Positions 33,878 to 42,315 of a stretch of 51,698 nt of DNA are shown piece after piece. The position numbers and the translations under genes were made by a program. Numbering within the stretch: the stretch's first letter is position 1; each line of letters starts with the position of its first letter. This DNA is from Phycisphaerae bacterium (GTDB lineage: Bacteria; Planctomycetota; Phycisphaerae; UBA1845): the NCBI GenBank assembly GCA_030429365.1, contig JAUIEW010000006.1:1-51698 (forward strand). The letters run 5' to 3'. The notes under the pieces are model-generated. The model made no database searches. It was not told the DNA's origin and worked only from the letters and a program-made list of their open reading frames with translations.

Positions 33878-35473
33878 CTACTTGCTTTGGTTGAGTTGCT
33901 GCCTTCGGTGGATCGCTTCAAGTCGCGTGTGATCCTTGGCGTTGTTGTTTCGCGCGATCGTGACGGGGTCGATGTTGTGATCGGTTCCGCCGCTGTGGCG
34001 AATGACTTCGTAGATCGGGTCCCACACGCGACCAATGACGTAACGCTCGGCGATTCGGTTGACCAGGTCGTAGTCCTCGCCGTAGTTGCGACATTCGTTG
34101 TCGTCGTTGACGCCAAACCAACCAGCATCGGCGATCACTTTGATGTGGGCGGCACGCGGAGCACCAGCCCCACCGATACGCAGCAGGTTGTTGCGGCCAT
34201 TGTCAGCCGTCCACTCATCGTGCGTGACCACCGGGACGTTCTCATCGCGGGTGACCTTGCCGGTTTTTTCATCGAGCACGGAGACTTCATACGAACCAAC
34301 GACCATGCCGATCGCCGGATCTGAGTCGAAGACCGCGAGAAGTTTCTCGACGGCATCGGGCTTGAGGCGATCGTCGGAATCCAACTGCACGTAGTACATA
34401 CCGTTGGCCGACGCGATGCCGGTGTTGAGGCAGAGCCCGAGGTTGTTGATGTCCACGACGATCAACTGCACGGGCGGTTTACTCGCGTCGTACTTGGCGC
34501 CGCCTTCCATGTAAGCTTTGACGGCTGGCACCGTCGGATCGTCATCGCCGCCGTTGACCACGATGACCGTTTCGACGCGCTGTTCGGTTTGCGCCTGCAC
34601 GCTTTCGATCGCTCGGCCAATGAATTCCGGACGATTGTTCACAGGAATCACGACGCTGGCGATGCAGTCTTTCGAATGCTCGGGCTTTTCGCCATTCGCA
34701 TAAACGGGACCAACGTGCGCACCCGGTTCGAGGTACGCGCCGATGCGCTTGAGGTGACCGTTGAGCGCGTGTTCCATCTCAAGCTGGCTCGACTTGTCTT
34801 CCATCAAGTAGTCGAAGACGTTGTGCGCCTGGGGCGGAGCCGCCACCGAGTACAGCGAACCGGCATAGCGGTTGCCGATGTGCGCGACGCGTTTGCTTTC
34901 GGAAACCTTCAAGCGAAGGTCGTAGATGTCGGCAGCGTTGAACGATTCATCGTATCCACCGCATTCGCGCATCGCGGCTGTCCGGTAGAGAATCGCCAAC
35001 CCCATGTCTTCGCCGTCGCGCACTCGGCCGGGATGCCAATCGGCGAGTTTGATTTCGTGACGCGTACCGTCGGTCTCGACGCGATCGTAATCCGAATAGA
35101 CGAGGTCCATCGGGTTCATGCGCGTCGCGGCCATCACCATGGTCTGAGCCGCCGACTTGGTCAGCGTGACGCATTGCGCCTCGTTGTAGACCGCGAGGAC
35201 AAAGTCGGTGTCGCAGGCCTTCAGCGCGGCGTTATACATCGCGGCCCGATTCTTGAATTGACCGGCGATGTAAGTGACGCGGCTGGCGTCGGATAGATTC
35301 AGTTCGAGCTTGCGGTCGGAACCTCGGCTATCGACGAGGATGACTTTCACGCCGGGTTGATCCTGCCGTAAGGCGGATTCAATCGAATCGCACAGGGCCG
35401 ACTCGGCGTAGGGAAGCTTGTCAGTGATCGCAAAGACGATCGAAACGCTGGATTTCTTAAATTTCGCAGGCAT
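33878..35473 (-). CDS. Glycosyltransferase, two GT-2 (GT-A fold) domains
   Basis: A 531-aa soluble protein with two successive GT-A domains. The first (about 8-200) is degenerate, with SIVFAITDK and DLVYSDYDRVE. The second (about 270-520) is canonical: SVVIPVNNRPEFIGRAIESV, then VQLDSDDRLKP (DxD-like, about 363-373) and a C-terminal GEDYDLVNRIAERY. This arrangement fits a glycosyltransferase with one active domain adding sugars to a surface glycan. It is divergent from the GNAT gene and is followed closely by the sugar-kinase-like gene. The acceptor and donor are unknown. Confidence 0.88.
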   Translation of the reverse strand: MPAKFKKSSVSIVFAITDKLPYAESALCDSIESALRQDQPGVKVILVDSRGSDRKLELNLSDASRVTYIAGQFKNRAAMYNAALKACDTDFVLAVYNEAQCVTLTKSAAQTMVMAATRMNPMDLVYSDYDRVETDGTRHEIKLADWHPGRVRDGEDMGLAILYRTAAMRECGGYDESFNAADIYDLRLKVSESKRVAHIGNRYAGSLYSVAAPPQAHNVFDYLMEDKSSQLEMEHALNGHLKRIGAYLEPGAHVGPVYANGEKPEHSKDCIASVVIPVNNRPEFIGRAIESVQAQTEQRVETVIVVNGGDDDPTVPAVKAYMEGGAKYDASKPPVQLIVVDINNLGLCLNTGIASANGMYYVQLDSDDRLKPDAVEKLLAVFDSDPAIGMVVGSYEVSVLDEKTGKVTRDENVPVVTHDEWTADNGRNNLLRIGGAGAPRAAHIKVIADAGWFGVNDDNECRNYGEDYDLVNRIAERYVIGRVWDPIYEVIRHSGGTDHNIDPVTIARNNNAKDHTRLEAIHRRQQLNQSK

Positions 35474-35545
35474 AGATCGGAGACTTTTATTCGATTATTG
35501 TTATTTAATCTAGCACTTGGGCACGGATAGAGGCTCGTTTTCAAA

Positions 35546-36463
35546 ATGAATCGCTCAGATCGGACCATTCGAACCGCCAACGAGGGCGACCTGGCTGATA
35601 TTTGGACGCTTTTGAAGGACATATTGTTCCTCGATCACTTCAGCCAGGACTTAATTCGCGAGAAGATTTTCGAGAATCCGGCTCCCGATCGGATGGCGTA
35701 TGACGTGATCGTCTCTGAAGTCGGAGGGCGGATTGTAGGGATCATGCAGGTTGTCCGCAGGCCGGCTGACCGCAAGGGCTGGATCGGGCTGTTCGGTGTC
35801 CAGGCGTCGCAGCAGCGGACCGGGATCGCCTCCGAGCTTCTGGATTATGCCCTTGAGTCGTTAAAGGGGCAGGATGTCGAAGAGGTCGAGGTGCTGGCGA
35901 TTCCGGGGAATTACTTCACGCCGGGCGTCGATCCGCGCTACACGCCAGCCCTCTGCTTCCTGGAGAAGCGGGGCTTCCAGCGGTTTCGCGATTGCGTGAA
36001 CATGATCGGGCGGTTGGATAAAGCGTTCGACGTGTCAGGCGACATCAAGCGGCTTGAGGATGCGGGACTGACCATTCGGCGGGCGACGGTCGCGGATGGT
36101 CCGCTGCTGGATGCCTATTTTTCGCGGGAATTCGGCGATGACTGGCGGTTGGAAGCCGCGCTGGCGATGGCCAACGATCCGCCGGCGCTTCATCTGGCGC
36201 TGAAAGACGGCGCGGTCATCGCCTTCAGTGCTCACTCGACGCAGAACCGGGAGTGGGGCTTCTTTGGTCCGATGGGCACCTCGCCGCAAACCCGCGGGCT
36301 TGGGATTGGGCGAGTACTGCTTCAGCTTTGCCTCAACGACCTTCGCGATGCCGGGCACAAGTCATCCGTCATCCCTTGGGTTGGGCCAATTCCGTTCTAT
36401 TCCCACCATGCCGCGTGCACCGTGGAGCGGGTTTTCTGGCGGTATCGGCGGCATTTGGGTTGA
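35546..36463 (+). CDS. Tandem GNAT acetyltransferase
   Basis: A 305-aa protein with two GNAT domains. The first (about 5-155) has the acetyl-CoA motif QQRTGIASELLDYAL. The second (about 175-305) has PQTRGLGIGRVLLQLCL. Both contain the (Q/R)xxGxG/A core that binds the pyrophosphate of acetyl-CoA. Such twin-GNAT proteins acetylate amino groups of small molecules or proteins; the fusion of a first domain with an IPGNYFTPGVDPRYTPAL insert is unusual. No substrate can be proposed. The gene is divergent from the glycosyltransferase gene with 72 bases between starts, and a degenerate palindromic repeat follows it. Confidence 0.87.
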   Translation: MNRSDRTIRTANEGDLADIWTLLKDILFLDHFSQDLIREKIFENPAPDRMAYDVIVSEVGGRIVGIMQVVRRPADRKGWIGLFGVQASQQRTGIASELLDYALESLKGQDVEEVEVLAIPGNYFTPGVDPRYTPALCFLEKRGFQRFRDCVNMIGRLDKAFDVSGDIKRLEDAGLTIRRATVADGPLLDAYFSREFGDDWRLEAALAMANDPPALHLALKDGAVIAFSAHSTQNREWGFFGPMGTSPQTRGLGIGRVLLQLCLNDLRDAGHKSSVIPWVGPIPFYSHHAACTVERVFWRYRRHLG

Positions 36464-37123
36464 GGGCTTTGACAGGTGCAAAACGCGCACCTCGGCCGTC
36501 ACTCCTGCGCACGTGGAGGTCTTGAGTGGTCGTGGGATCGCGGCGCCCGTTCTGGATTCCCGCTTTCGCGGCAATGACGACACGGTGCGGCAATGACGAC
36601 GGGGCGGCCGCCGGGTGGGTAATAGTTCCCGATTCGCGGATTGCGGGTGGGGAGCCATTAACCAGTTTCGGGCCAATTTGAATTTCACCTCTGAATTCTC
36701 GATTCCATAACTTTCTTGATTGCAATGGTTTATGTGTTTTCTTGCCCGGCAATTGCCGAATGGCACGGGGCATGCCCTATATCCCATCGCCGGCGTTGGG
36801 GAACGCATGGCGATGATGGGGTTCGGGGCGAATCGCCTCGAAAGTGCCTTGGGGAAGTGGGGCTGCGATGGGGCAGCCGTCGTTTGGATGGGAAAGTGTG
36901 CGGTTGGGGAAGCACTTGGATTTCTGAATCGTTGGGGAGCGTTTCAGACCTGAGAGGGATTGAGAGAGCCGTTTTGGGGAGAGAGACCCGGAAAGAGAGC
37001 AGACCTTAGTCCTCCAGATTGGAAGTGTCGGAAACAGCAAGAAACGTTTTGATTCAGCAAAAGAGCAAGAGAGAGCATTAGCAGTTCGGTCAAGAAACGC
37101 AGTCATGCAAACGAGCCGCCTTT
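36464..37123. other. Long non-coding stretch, possible RNA gene
   Basis: About 660 bases without a credible protein gene. It holds a palindromic repeat near its start, a GGCAATTGCC palindrome (36748-36757) and a purine-rich GAGAGA/GGGGA section (about 36950-37075). It ends in a strong plus-strand terminator that no annotated gene explains. No match to RNase P, tmRNA, 6S or SRP RNA hallmarks was recognised. Confidence 0.45.
36498..36580. repeat. Degenerate inverted pair of the GTCATTCCCGCG repeat
   Basis: The left arm GTCACTCCTGCGCACGTGG (36498 on) is a decayed copy of the repeat at 22580. The right arm (36552-36579) is an inverted copy containing GATTCCCGCTTTCGCGG. Together they form a REPIN-like inverted pair of about 83 bases just after the GNAT gene. 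Confidence 0.6.
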
Positions 37124-37173
37124 GCCGCGGCCGACCTGTCCTGGGTGGACAAGTCGGTCGCGGCCCTTTTTTT
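37124..37173 (+). terminator. Strong rho-independent terminator without an obvious gene
   Basis: An 18-bp stem (GCCGCGGCCGACCTGTCC, 37124-37141, pairing with 37147-37164 with one mismatch and one G-U pair) and a TGGGT loop are followed by CCTTTTTTT. It reads on the plus strand and lies about 660 bases beyond the GNAT stop and about 107 bases before the next start. Confidence 0.85.
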
Positions 37174-37279
37174 GTCTGGGCGGTTTGAATGTTCGTGAAG
37201 TTCTGAGGCGCGGGATGACGCGTGGGGCTTGCGTGCTTATCGTGTGTTGGTGACTTCTGCTGTTGGAGAGCTTTCACCC

Positions 37280-38149
37280 ATGCGCTTTTGGATTCGCATA
37301 CATAGTTGGCCGCTTTGGAAGCGATGGCTCTTGAAGGCGACGGTTCTCGCGCTGACGGTGCTAATCGTTTGTTTTCCGCATCCGATTTTGCTGGCGCGCC
37401 ATCTCGGTCATTGGAGCGAGCCCAACGCGATGATCGACGCGGAATCGAAATCGCTCGATCCGCTCGTCCCCGAACTCATGAAGACGCTTCCTGAAGGGGC
37501 GAATCGCGACACGCATCCGAAAGAAATCCTGCGCGCCGTTGAACTTCTCGTTTACAAGACGCTGCCATACGCATTCGATTGGGATACGTGGGGGATGGCC
37601 GACTACATGCCGACAGTCGATGAAGCGCTCGCGATGGGGCGCGAAGATTGTGACGGCCGGGCGGTGGTTGGCGCGAGCCTGTTGAAGCGCATCGGATTCG
37701 AGTCGCAGTTGAAGACAGATGGCGCGCATGTCTGGGTGACCACGCCGCAGGGCGACACGATGGGGCCAGGCAAGGTGAGCATGATTGAGACGACGCCAAC
37801 CGGCGTCAAAGTCAACACGCGATGGCTTTGGACGATGCCGCGGATATTGGCCGTCAACACTGCTCTGTTTCCGCTGGTGCGAGAGTTGATCATCGCTTTG
37901 GTTCTGTGGGGATTGCTGCTTCATCCGGCGATGCGGCGCAACCGCATGGTGGTCATTGGCGTGCTGATCATCGGGGGATTGTTCCTGCTGCGATCGGGCG
38001 GGAATCTGCACCGCGGCGAGTCGATGACGCTGGTCTGGTTGGGGATTGTTGCACTCATCGTAGCGATGATTTGTTGCCGCGTCGGAGGCCGGCGCGTGGA
38101 GAAGCCCGAGGCGGCTACCGAGTCGGGTTTCAATCCAGCCAACAATTGA
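37280..38149 (+). CDS. Membrane transglutaminase-like protein
   Basis: A 289-aa protein with an N-terminal membrane helix (about 17-36), a soluble transglutaminase-like domain and two or three C-terminal helices (about 200-275). The likely catalytic cysteine is C124 in GREDCDGRAVVGASLL, and the histidine is H150 in GAHVWVTT, as in the transglutaminase-core papain-like fold. Bacterial versions may crosslink or cleave proteins or act on cell-wall peptides; the site of action appears to be outside the inner membrane. GGAGAG lies nine bases before the ATG at 37280, which excludes the longer in-frame start. The stop codon falls within a 15-bp tandem repeat. Confidence 0.82.
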   Translation: MRFWIRIHSWPLWKRWLLKATVLALTVLIVCFPHPILLARHLGHWSEPNAMIDAESKSLDPLVPELMKTLPEGANRDTHPKEILRAVELLVYKTLPYAFDWDTWGMADYMPTVDEALAMGREDCDGRAVVGASLLKRIGFESQLKTDGAHVWVTTPQGDTMGPGKVSMIETTPTGVKVNTRWLWTMPRILAVNTALFPLVRELIIALVLWGLLLHPAMRRNRMVVIGVLIIGGLFLLRSGGNLHRGESMTLVWLGIVALIVAMICCRVGGRRVEKPEAATESGFNPANN

Positions 38150-38191
38150 CTTTCTTTTCGGTGACTTTCTTTTTGGCGACTTTCTTTTCGG
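38147..38191 (+). repeat. Three tandem 15-bp units beginning at a stop codon
   Basis: Three near-identical units of TGACTTTCTTTTCGG (38147, 38162, 38177) with single-base changes. The first unit supplies the TGA stop of the transglutaminase-like gene (38147-38149). Confidence 0.85.
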
Positions 38192-38322
38192 GCACGCTGC
38201 TTTCCGAGCGCTTTCTCGCAGATGACGTTCTTGCAGGCGGCCGGCGAATCGTGGAAACTCGGCGAAGCTATTGCGATTTGAATCCGCGAATCGCGCACCC
38301 ATTGTCTTATCGGGAAGAACCC

Positions 38323-38958
38323 ATGACCAACCATCCGCAGGTGAACCTCGTGTCGCACCCGATCATTCAGCAGCGTCTGACGCTCGTTCGCGACAAGAAC
38401 ACGAAGGTTGAGCAGTTTCGGGCGCTATTGTCGCAGATCGCAAGTCTGATGGCGTTTGAATTGACCCGCGACCATCCGACGGTGGATGTGGAGGTGGAGA
38501 CGCCGCTGGGGCCGTGCCGTGGAAAGAAACTGGCGACGGAGTTGACGCTGGTTCCGATCCTGCGGGCGGGGTTGGGAATGACGGATGGCATCTTGCAGTT
38601 AATTCCCGAAGCGCGGGTGGGGCACCTCGGTTTGTATCGCAATGAGCAGACCCTCGAACCAGTCACGTACTACAACAAACTCCCACCGAATATCGCCAAG
38701 ACAGAAGTGATCATCATCGATCCCATGCTGGCCACCGGCGGTTCGCTCAATGTAGCGATTGATACCGTCAAGCAAGCCGGCGCGGGGAATATCAAGATAC
38801 TATGCCTGGTCGCCAGTCCGGAAGGTATTGAAGCCGTGACCAACGTTCATCCAGATGTGTCGATCTACACAGCCGCCATCGACGAGAAGCTCAACGAACG
38901 AGGGTACATCGTTCCCGGCTTGGGCGATGCCGGCGATCGGATTTTTGGTACGGCGTAG
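38323..38958 (+). CDS. upp: Uracil phosphoribosyltransferase
   Basis: A 211-aa salvage enzyme that converts uracil and PRPP to UMP. The family motifs are PILRAGLGM (78-86), the PRPP loop DPMLATGGS (133-141) and a C-terminal uracil-binding YIVPGLGDAGDR (195-206). Length is standard. The ATG at 38323 is chosen for its GGAAG ribosome binding site and because MTNHPQVNLVSHPI is the normal family opening; the same frame is open much further upstream, but that part overlaps the preceding gene out of frame. It stands alone between the 15-bp tandem repeat and the giant secreted genes. Confidence 0.96.
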   Translation: MTNHPQVNLVSHPIIQQRLTLVRDKNTKVEQFRALLSQIASLMAFELTRDHPTVDVEVETPLGPCRGKKLATELTLVPILRAGLGMTDGILQLIPEARVGHLGLYRNEQTLEPVTYYNKLPPNIAKTEVIIIDPMLATGGSLNVAIDTVKQAGAGNIKILCLVASPEGIEAVTNVHPDVSIYTAAIDEKLNERGYIVPGLGDAGDRIFGTA

Positions 38959-39179
38959 GCGACGGTCGAAGTCCGGAAACTTCCAGCAAATTATTCTTGA
39001 ATTCACTATTTCACTCGATCTCCACACCAAGTGAAGTAGCGCGCTGGTCTTGTCGCCGCACCTTCCGTTTTGCTATCATGAAATTGGCCGGAGTCATCGT
39101 TGCGCTGAGTCCGCGCCATCGATCAGCGTCTACAAGCAATTCGCCGCGTTAAATACTACCGATTGCCGGGGGCATTATC

Positions 39180-41945
39180 GTGTTCAGGAAATCGCAAATT
39201 CGTTTCGATTTCGTATGGCAGGAATGCCTTTGGTGTTTTATCGCGTTGACCGCGGCACTTGTCGTAGTTCCGGTTTTGCCACAGAGATTGGTTGCGGGTG
39301 ATTGCAATGGCAACAGGATAGATGACGTTGTTGATATCGCGGCGGGCACAAGTGCAGATTGTGGCAGCAACGGCATACCCGATGACTGCGAGCCTGACGG
39401 GGCGTGTGTGTCCGCTTCTGATCTGACGGTGCTGGATGAAGACTTTAACGATTATATGATTGGCCAGGACCCGGCCAATTGGTTTGATACGGACATCTTT
39501 TCGAGCGACATCGAATTTGATGCGCTTTTCAAGATCAAGCAAGTTGGCGATGAAGTTGTATTTGGGACCGACTCGACCGACGTCAACATTCACTCCCACT
39601 ATATTGGCCCTAGTGGTTCGGAGATCTCGACGTTGACATACATGGGTCGCATGCGAATCACCGATGATGACGGTGGTGTTGGCGTGACCTTTCTATCGCG
39701 TTTTAACAAGCAGTCGACATCCGAGTATGACTATCTGCGCCTTCGCCGCTCGAACTATGCTCCACATGCCCGGACGTTTCATTTGGCGCCGCCGGAGTTC
39801 AGTGGGTTAACGGGCGATGTTGATTCAGGCGTTGATCCGATCGTGGACACTTGGTACCGATTTCGCATTGAAGTCACCGAGACTTGCCCCCAATTGCACA
39901 TTCAAGCCAACGTTTGGGAGGATGGTCAACCCGAACCTCCGGATTTTCAGATCGACGCAATTGATCCCACCGGTGTCCATCCAAAATCCGGCACCGTTGG
40001 TGTGTGGAGCATGGGCGCCGGCAGCAAGTACTGGGACGATCTGCAAGTGATTCGCCGAAGTGCTACCGATTCCTGCGTTGATGGCGAACCTTGTGATGAT
40101 TGCGACCCTTGCACGCCCATCGACGTGTGTGTTGATGGAACGTGCATAGGTACATACGGTGATTGCGATGCCCACGCAGTCTTGCCCGAGTGCGCGGAGA
40201 TACTCTATGTGGATGATAGCGCCACCAACGGGTTGAATACCGGCGATTCCTGGGCCGACGCCTATGTTGATCTTCAAGATGCGCTGGCCGAGGCGGCTAT
40301 CAACTGCTCCGTGACTGAGGTCTGGATTGCGGCAGGCACGTACACACCGGATCGAGGCGGAGAGCAAACGCCCGGTGATCGCGATGCGACATTTCGACTG
40401 CAAAACAACTTGGCGCTGTACGGTGGTTTTGTGGGTACGGAGGTCCATCGTGATGAGCGTGATCCAGAATCAAACGAGACGATTCTAAGTGGCGATTTGT
40501 TGGGTGATGATGCACCGGTCGCGTGTTCACAGAATTCGCCGGATTGTGATGCTTTCGGTCAATTGTGTGTCGATGGTGCTTGCATTATCAGCGACAACAA
40601 CGCCGAAAATGCTCGCCATGTGGTAACCGGTACGGGAACCAATGAGACCGCAATCCTTGATGGATTCACCGTCAGCGCGGGAAATGCAGATGGCTCATTT
40701 CCGGATGGCTGGGGCGGTGGCATGATCAACGATAGTGGCGCTCCTGAAGGCACTTCGCCCACGGTGACGCACTGTAAATTCGTCGGCAATTCGGCAATGC
40801 GTGGTGGGGGGATGTGGACTTGGGGGCCAGGTCCAACCGTGGATCATTGCACGTTCAGTCGAAACGCTGCCAGTCTTGCTGGCGGTGGGATGCACAATGT
40901 GAGCAGAGCCTTAGTGATCGATTGCGCATTCGACAACAATTCGGCAGCTTTGGGCGGCGGCATGTACAACGAGGATAGCAGTGTGACAGTCATCCAATGC
41001 ACCTTCAACGAGAATTATGCGTCGTCTGGCGGTGGCGGAATGCGAAACCGAAGCGGCAGCAATTCAATCGTGGACCGCTGTACGTTTAATCGAAACGTTG
41101 CCACCAGTTTCGGCGGCGGATTGGCCAACCTCAGCAGCGGTGCGATCGTAACGAACAGCCAGTTCACAGGTAACAAAGTTGTTTCAGGCAACGGAGGTGG
41201 GATGAGCAACGAAAACGCAAGTCCTCCGTCAATCATCAATTGCGTGTTCAGCGGTAACCATGCCGCATTGAACGGCGGTGGGATCTACGGTCTGTTTTTT
41301 AGCTCGCAGCCCAAGGCGGTTTTGAATTGCACGCTCTCAGCCAATGTTGCCGGAGTCATTGGGGGCGGGATATACAACGAGGGCAGCGTCATAACAGCAA
41401 ACAACTGTGTATTGTGGCGTAACTCGGATGGCAACGGTTCGGGGGAATCCGCACAGTTTTCTGGCGAATACTTAACGGCGAATTATACGACCATTCAAGG
41501 TGGCTGGTCCGGTGCCGGCGTCGGCAATATCGCTGCCGATCCGCTCTTTGCGGATGCGAACGGGGCTGACGACATCGTTGGAACCGAAGACGACGACCTG
41601 CGTTTGCTACCGGGTTCGCCTGCGATCGATGCGGGCGACAATTCGGTTGTGCCCGTTGATGTGTTGACTGATCTGGATGGTCATGCGCGGTTTGTGGATG
41701 ACGTGTCTACGGCTGACACGGGCGTTGGCGTCGCTCCCATTGTTGACATCGGTGCGTACGAGTTTGTGCTCGGCGATTGCGATGCCGATGGCGATGCCGA
41801 TCTTGCAGACTATGCGATCTTGAGTGGATGCTTGACGGGGCCCGGGACGGTACTGGGGGCGGCGTGTGCTTGCCTCGATCTGGACACGGACTTCGATGTA
41901 GATCTGCTGGATTTCTCCTTGTTTCAGAGGGGCTTCTTGCCCTAG
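39180..41945 (+). CDS. Giant secreted beta-helix protein 1, EF-hand/dockerin-like end
   Basis: A 921-aa exported protein. In order: signal peptide (to about 40), EF-hand-like DCNGNRIDDVVDIAAG (about 41-56), a concanavalin-like domain (about 83-293, ending in SGTVGVWSMGAGSKYWDDL), a short cysteine-rich piece, a parallel beta-helix (about 342-860) with many GGGMxN turns, the DPLFADANGADD...GSPAIDAGD closing segment, and a C-terminal EF-hand pair (DCDADGDADLADY and DLDTDFDVDLLDF) like dockerins. The start is GTG at 39180 with GGGG about eight bases before. It probably binds calcium and sits at the cell surface or is secreted. Its front half is homologous to giant gene 3 and its helix to genes 2 and 3. 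The role (adhesion, polysaccharide binding) is inference. Confidence 0.85.
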   Translation: MFRKSQIRFDFVWQECLWCFIALTAALVVVPVLPQRLVAGDCNGNRIDDVVDIAAGTSADCGSNGIPDDCEPDGACVSASDLTVLDEDFNDYMIGQDPANWFDTDIFSSDIEFDALFKIKQVGDEVVFGTDSTDVNIHSHYIGPSGSEISTLTYMGRMRITDDDGGVGVTFLSRFNKQSTSEYDYLRLRRSNYAPHARTFHLAPPEFSGLTGDVDSGVDPIVDTWYRFRIEVTETCPQLHIQANVWEDGQPEPPDFQIDAIDPTGVHPKSGTVGVWSMGAGSKYWDDLQVIRRSATDSCVDGEPCDDCDPCTPIDVCVDGTCIGTYGDCDAHAVLPECAEILYVDDSATNGLNTGDSWADAYVDLQDALAEAAINCSVTEVWIAAGTYTPDRGGEQTPGDRDATFRLQNNLALYGGFVGTEVHRDERDPESNETILSGDLLGDDAPVACSQNSPDCDAFGQLCVDGACIISDNNAENARHVVTGTGTNETAILDGFTVSAGNADGSFPDGWGGGMINDSGAPEGTSPTVTHCKFVGNSAMRGGGMWTWGPGPTVDHCTFSRNAASLAGGGMHNVSRALVIDCAFDNNSAALGGGMYNEDSSVTVIQCTFNENYASSGGGGMRNRSGSNSIVDRCTFNRNVATSFGGGLANLSSGAIVTNSQFTGNKVVSGNGGGMSNENASPPSIINCVFSGNHAALNGGGIYGLFFSSQPKAVLNCTLSANVAGVIGGGIYNEGSVITANNCVLWRNSDGNGSGESAQFSGEYLTANYTTIQGGWSGAGVGNIAADPLFADANGADDIVGTEDDDLRLLPGSPAIDAGDNSVVPVDVLTDLDGHARFVDDVSTADTGVGVAPIVDIGAYEFVLGDCDADGDADLADYAILSGCLTGPGTVLGAACACLDLDTDFDVDLLDFSLFQRGFLP

Positions 41946-42315
41946 AGCCAAGCGCGGTCTGCTGGTATAGCGGCGATCGAGTTGGGGTGTGGTACGACGA
42001 CACGACACGGTGCGTGAATCGTTCCGCCCATTGCGTGGGCCGATCAACAGGTCCGCAAATATCCGTTGATATTCACGCCGGATTTTCACATCCAGCCATT
42101 GAGTGGGTGAGCTTCAATCTGCTACCATGATCATGGGACAGGTGCATGTGGTCGGCATGCACTTCTCTGTTGATCAGATTGAACACCACAATGCATTTTG
42201 TGGTTCCATTCTCATGGACCATTCGTTCCGAATCAGGACTCGACCAACCTTTACCATTAGCCTGCGGCTATGCTTTTTGAAAAGGCGCACCAGGCGCCTG
42301 CAAGGGGCAGCGACC
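41946..42315. other. Spacer between giant genes 1 and 2
   Basis: 370 bases with no conserved gene. A 7-bp hairpin, ACCACAA-TGCATT-TTGTGGT (42185-42204), lies about 110 bases before the next start, and a GGCGC-rich hairpin sits near the ribosome binding site (about 42283-42300). These could affect expression of gene 2; nothing else was seen. Confidence 0.4.

Noticed and set aside
36464-37123. RNase P, tmRNA, 6S or SRP RNA
   Set aside because: None of their conserved cores was found in this stretch; only a generic terminator and palindromes are visible.
37361-38302. Minus-strand frame opposite the transglutaminase-like gene containing repeated KRKSP units
   Set aside because: The repeats are the reverse reading of the 15-bp tandem array; the real gene is on the plus strand.
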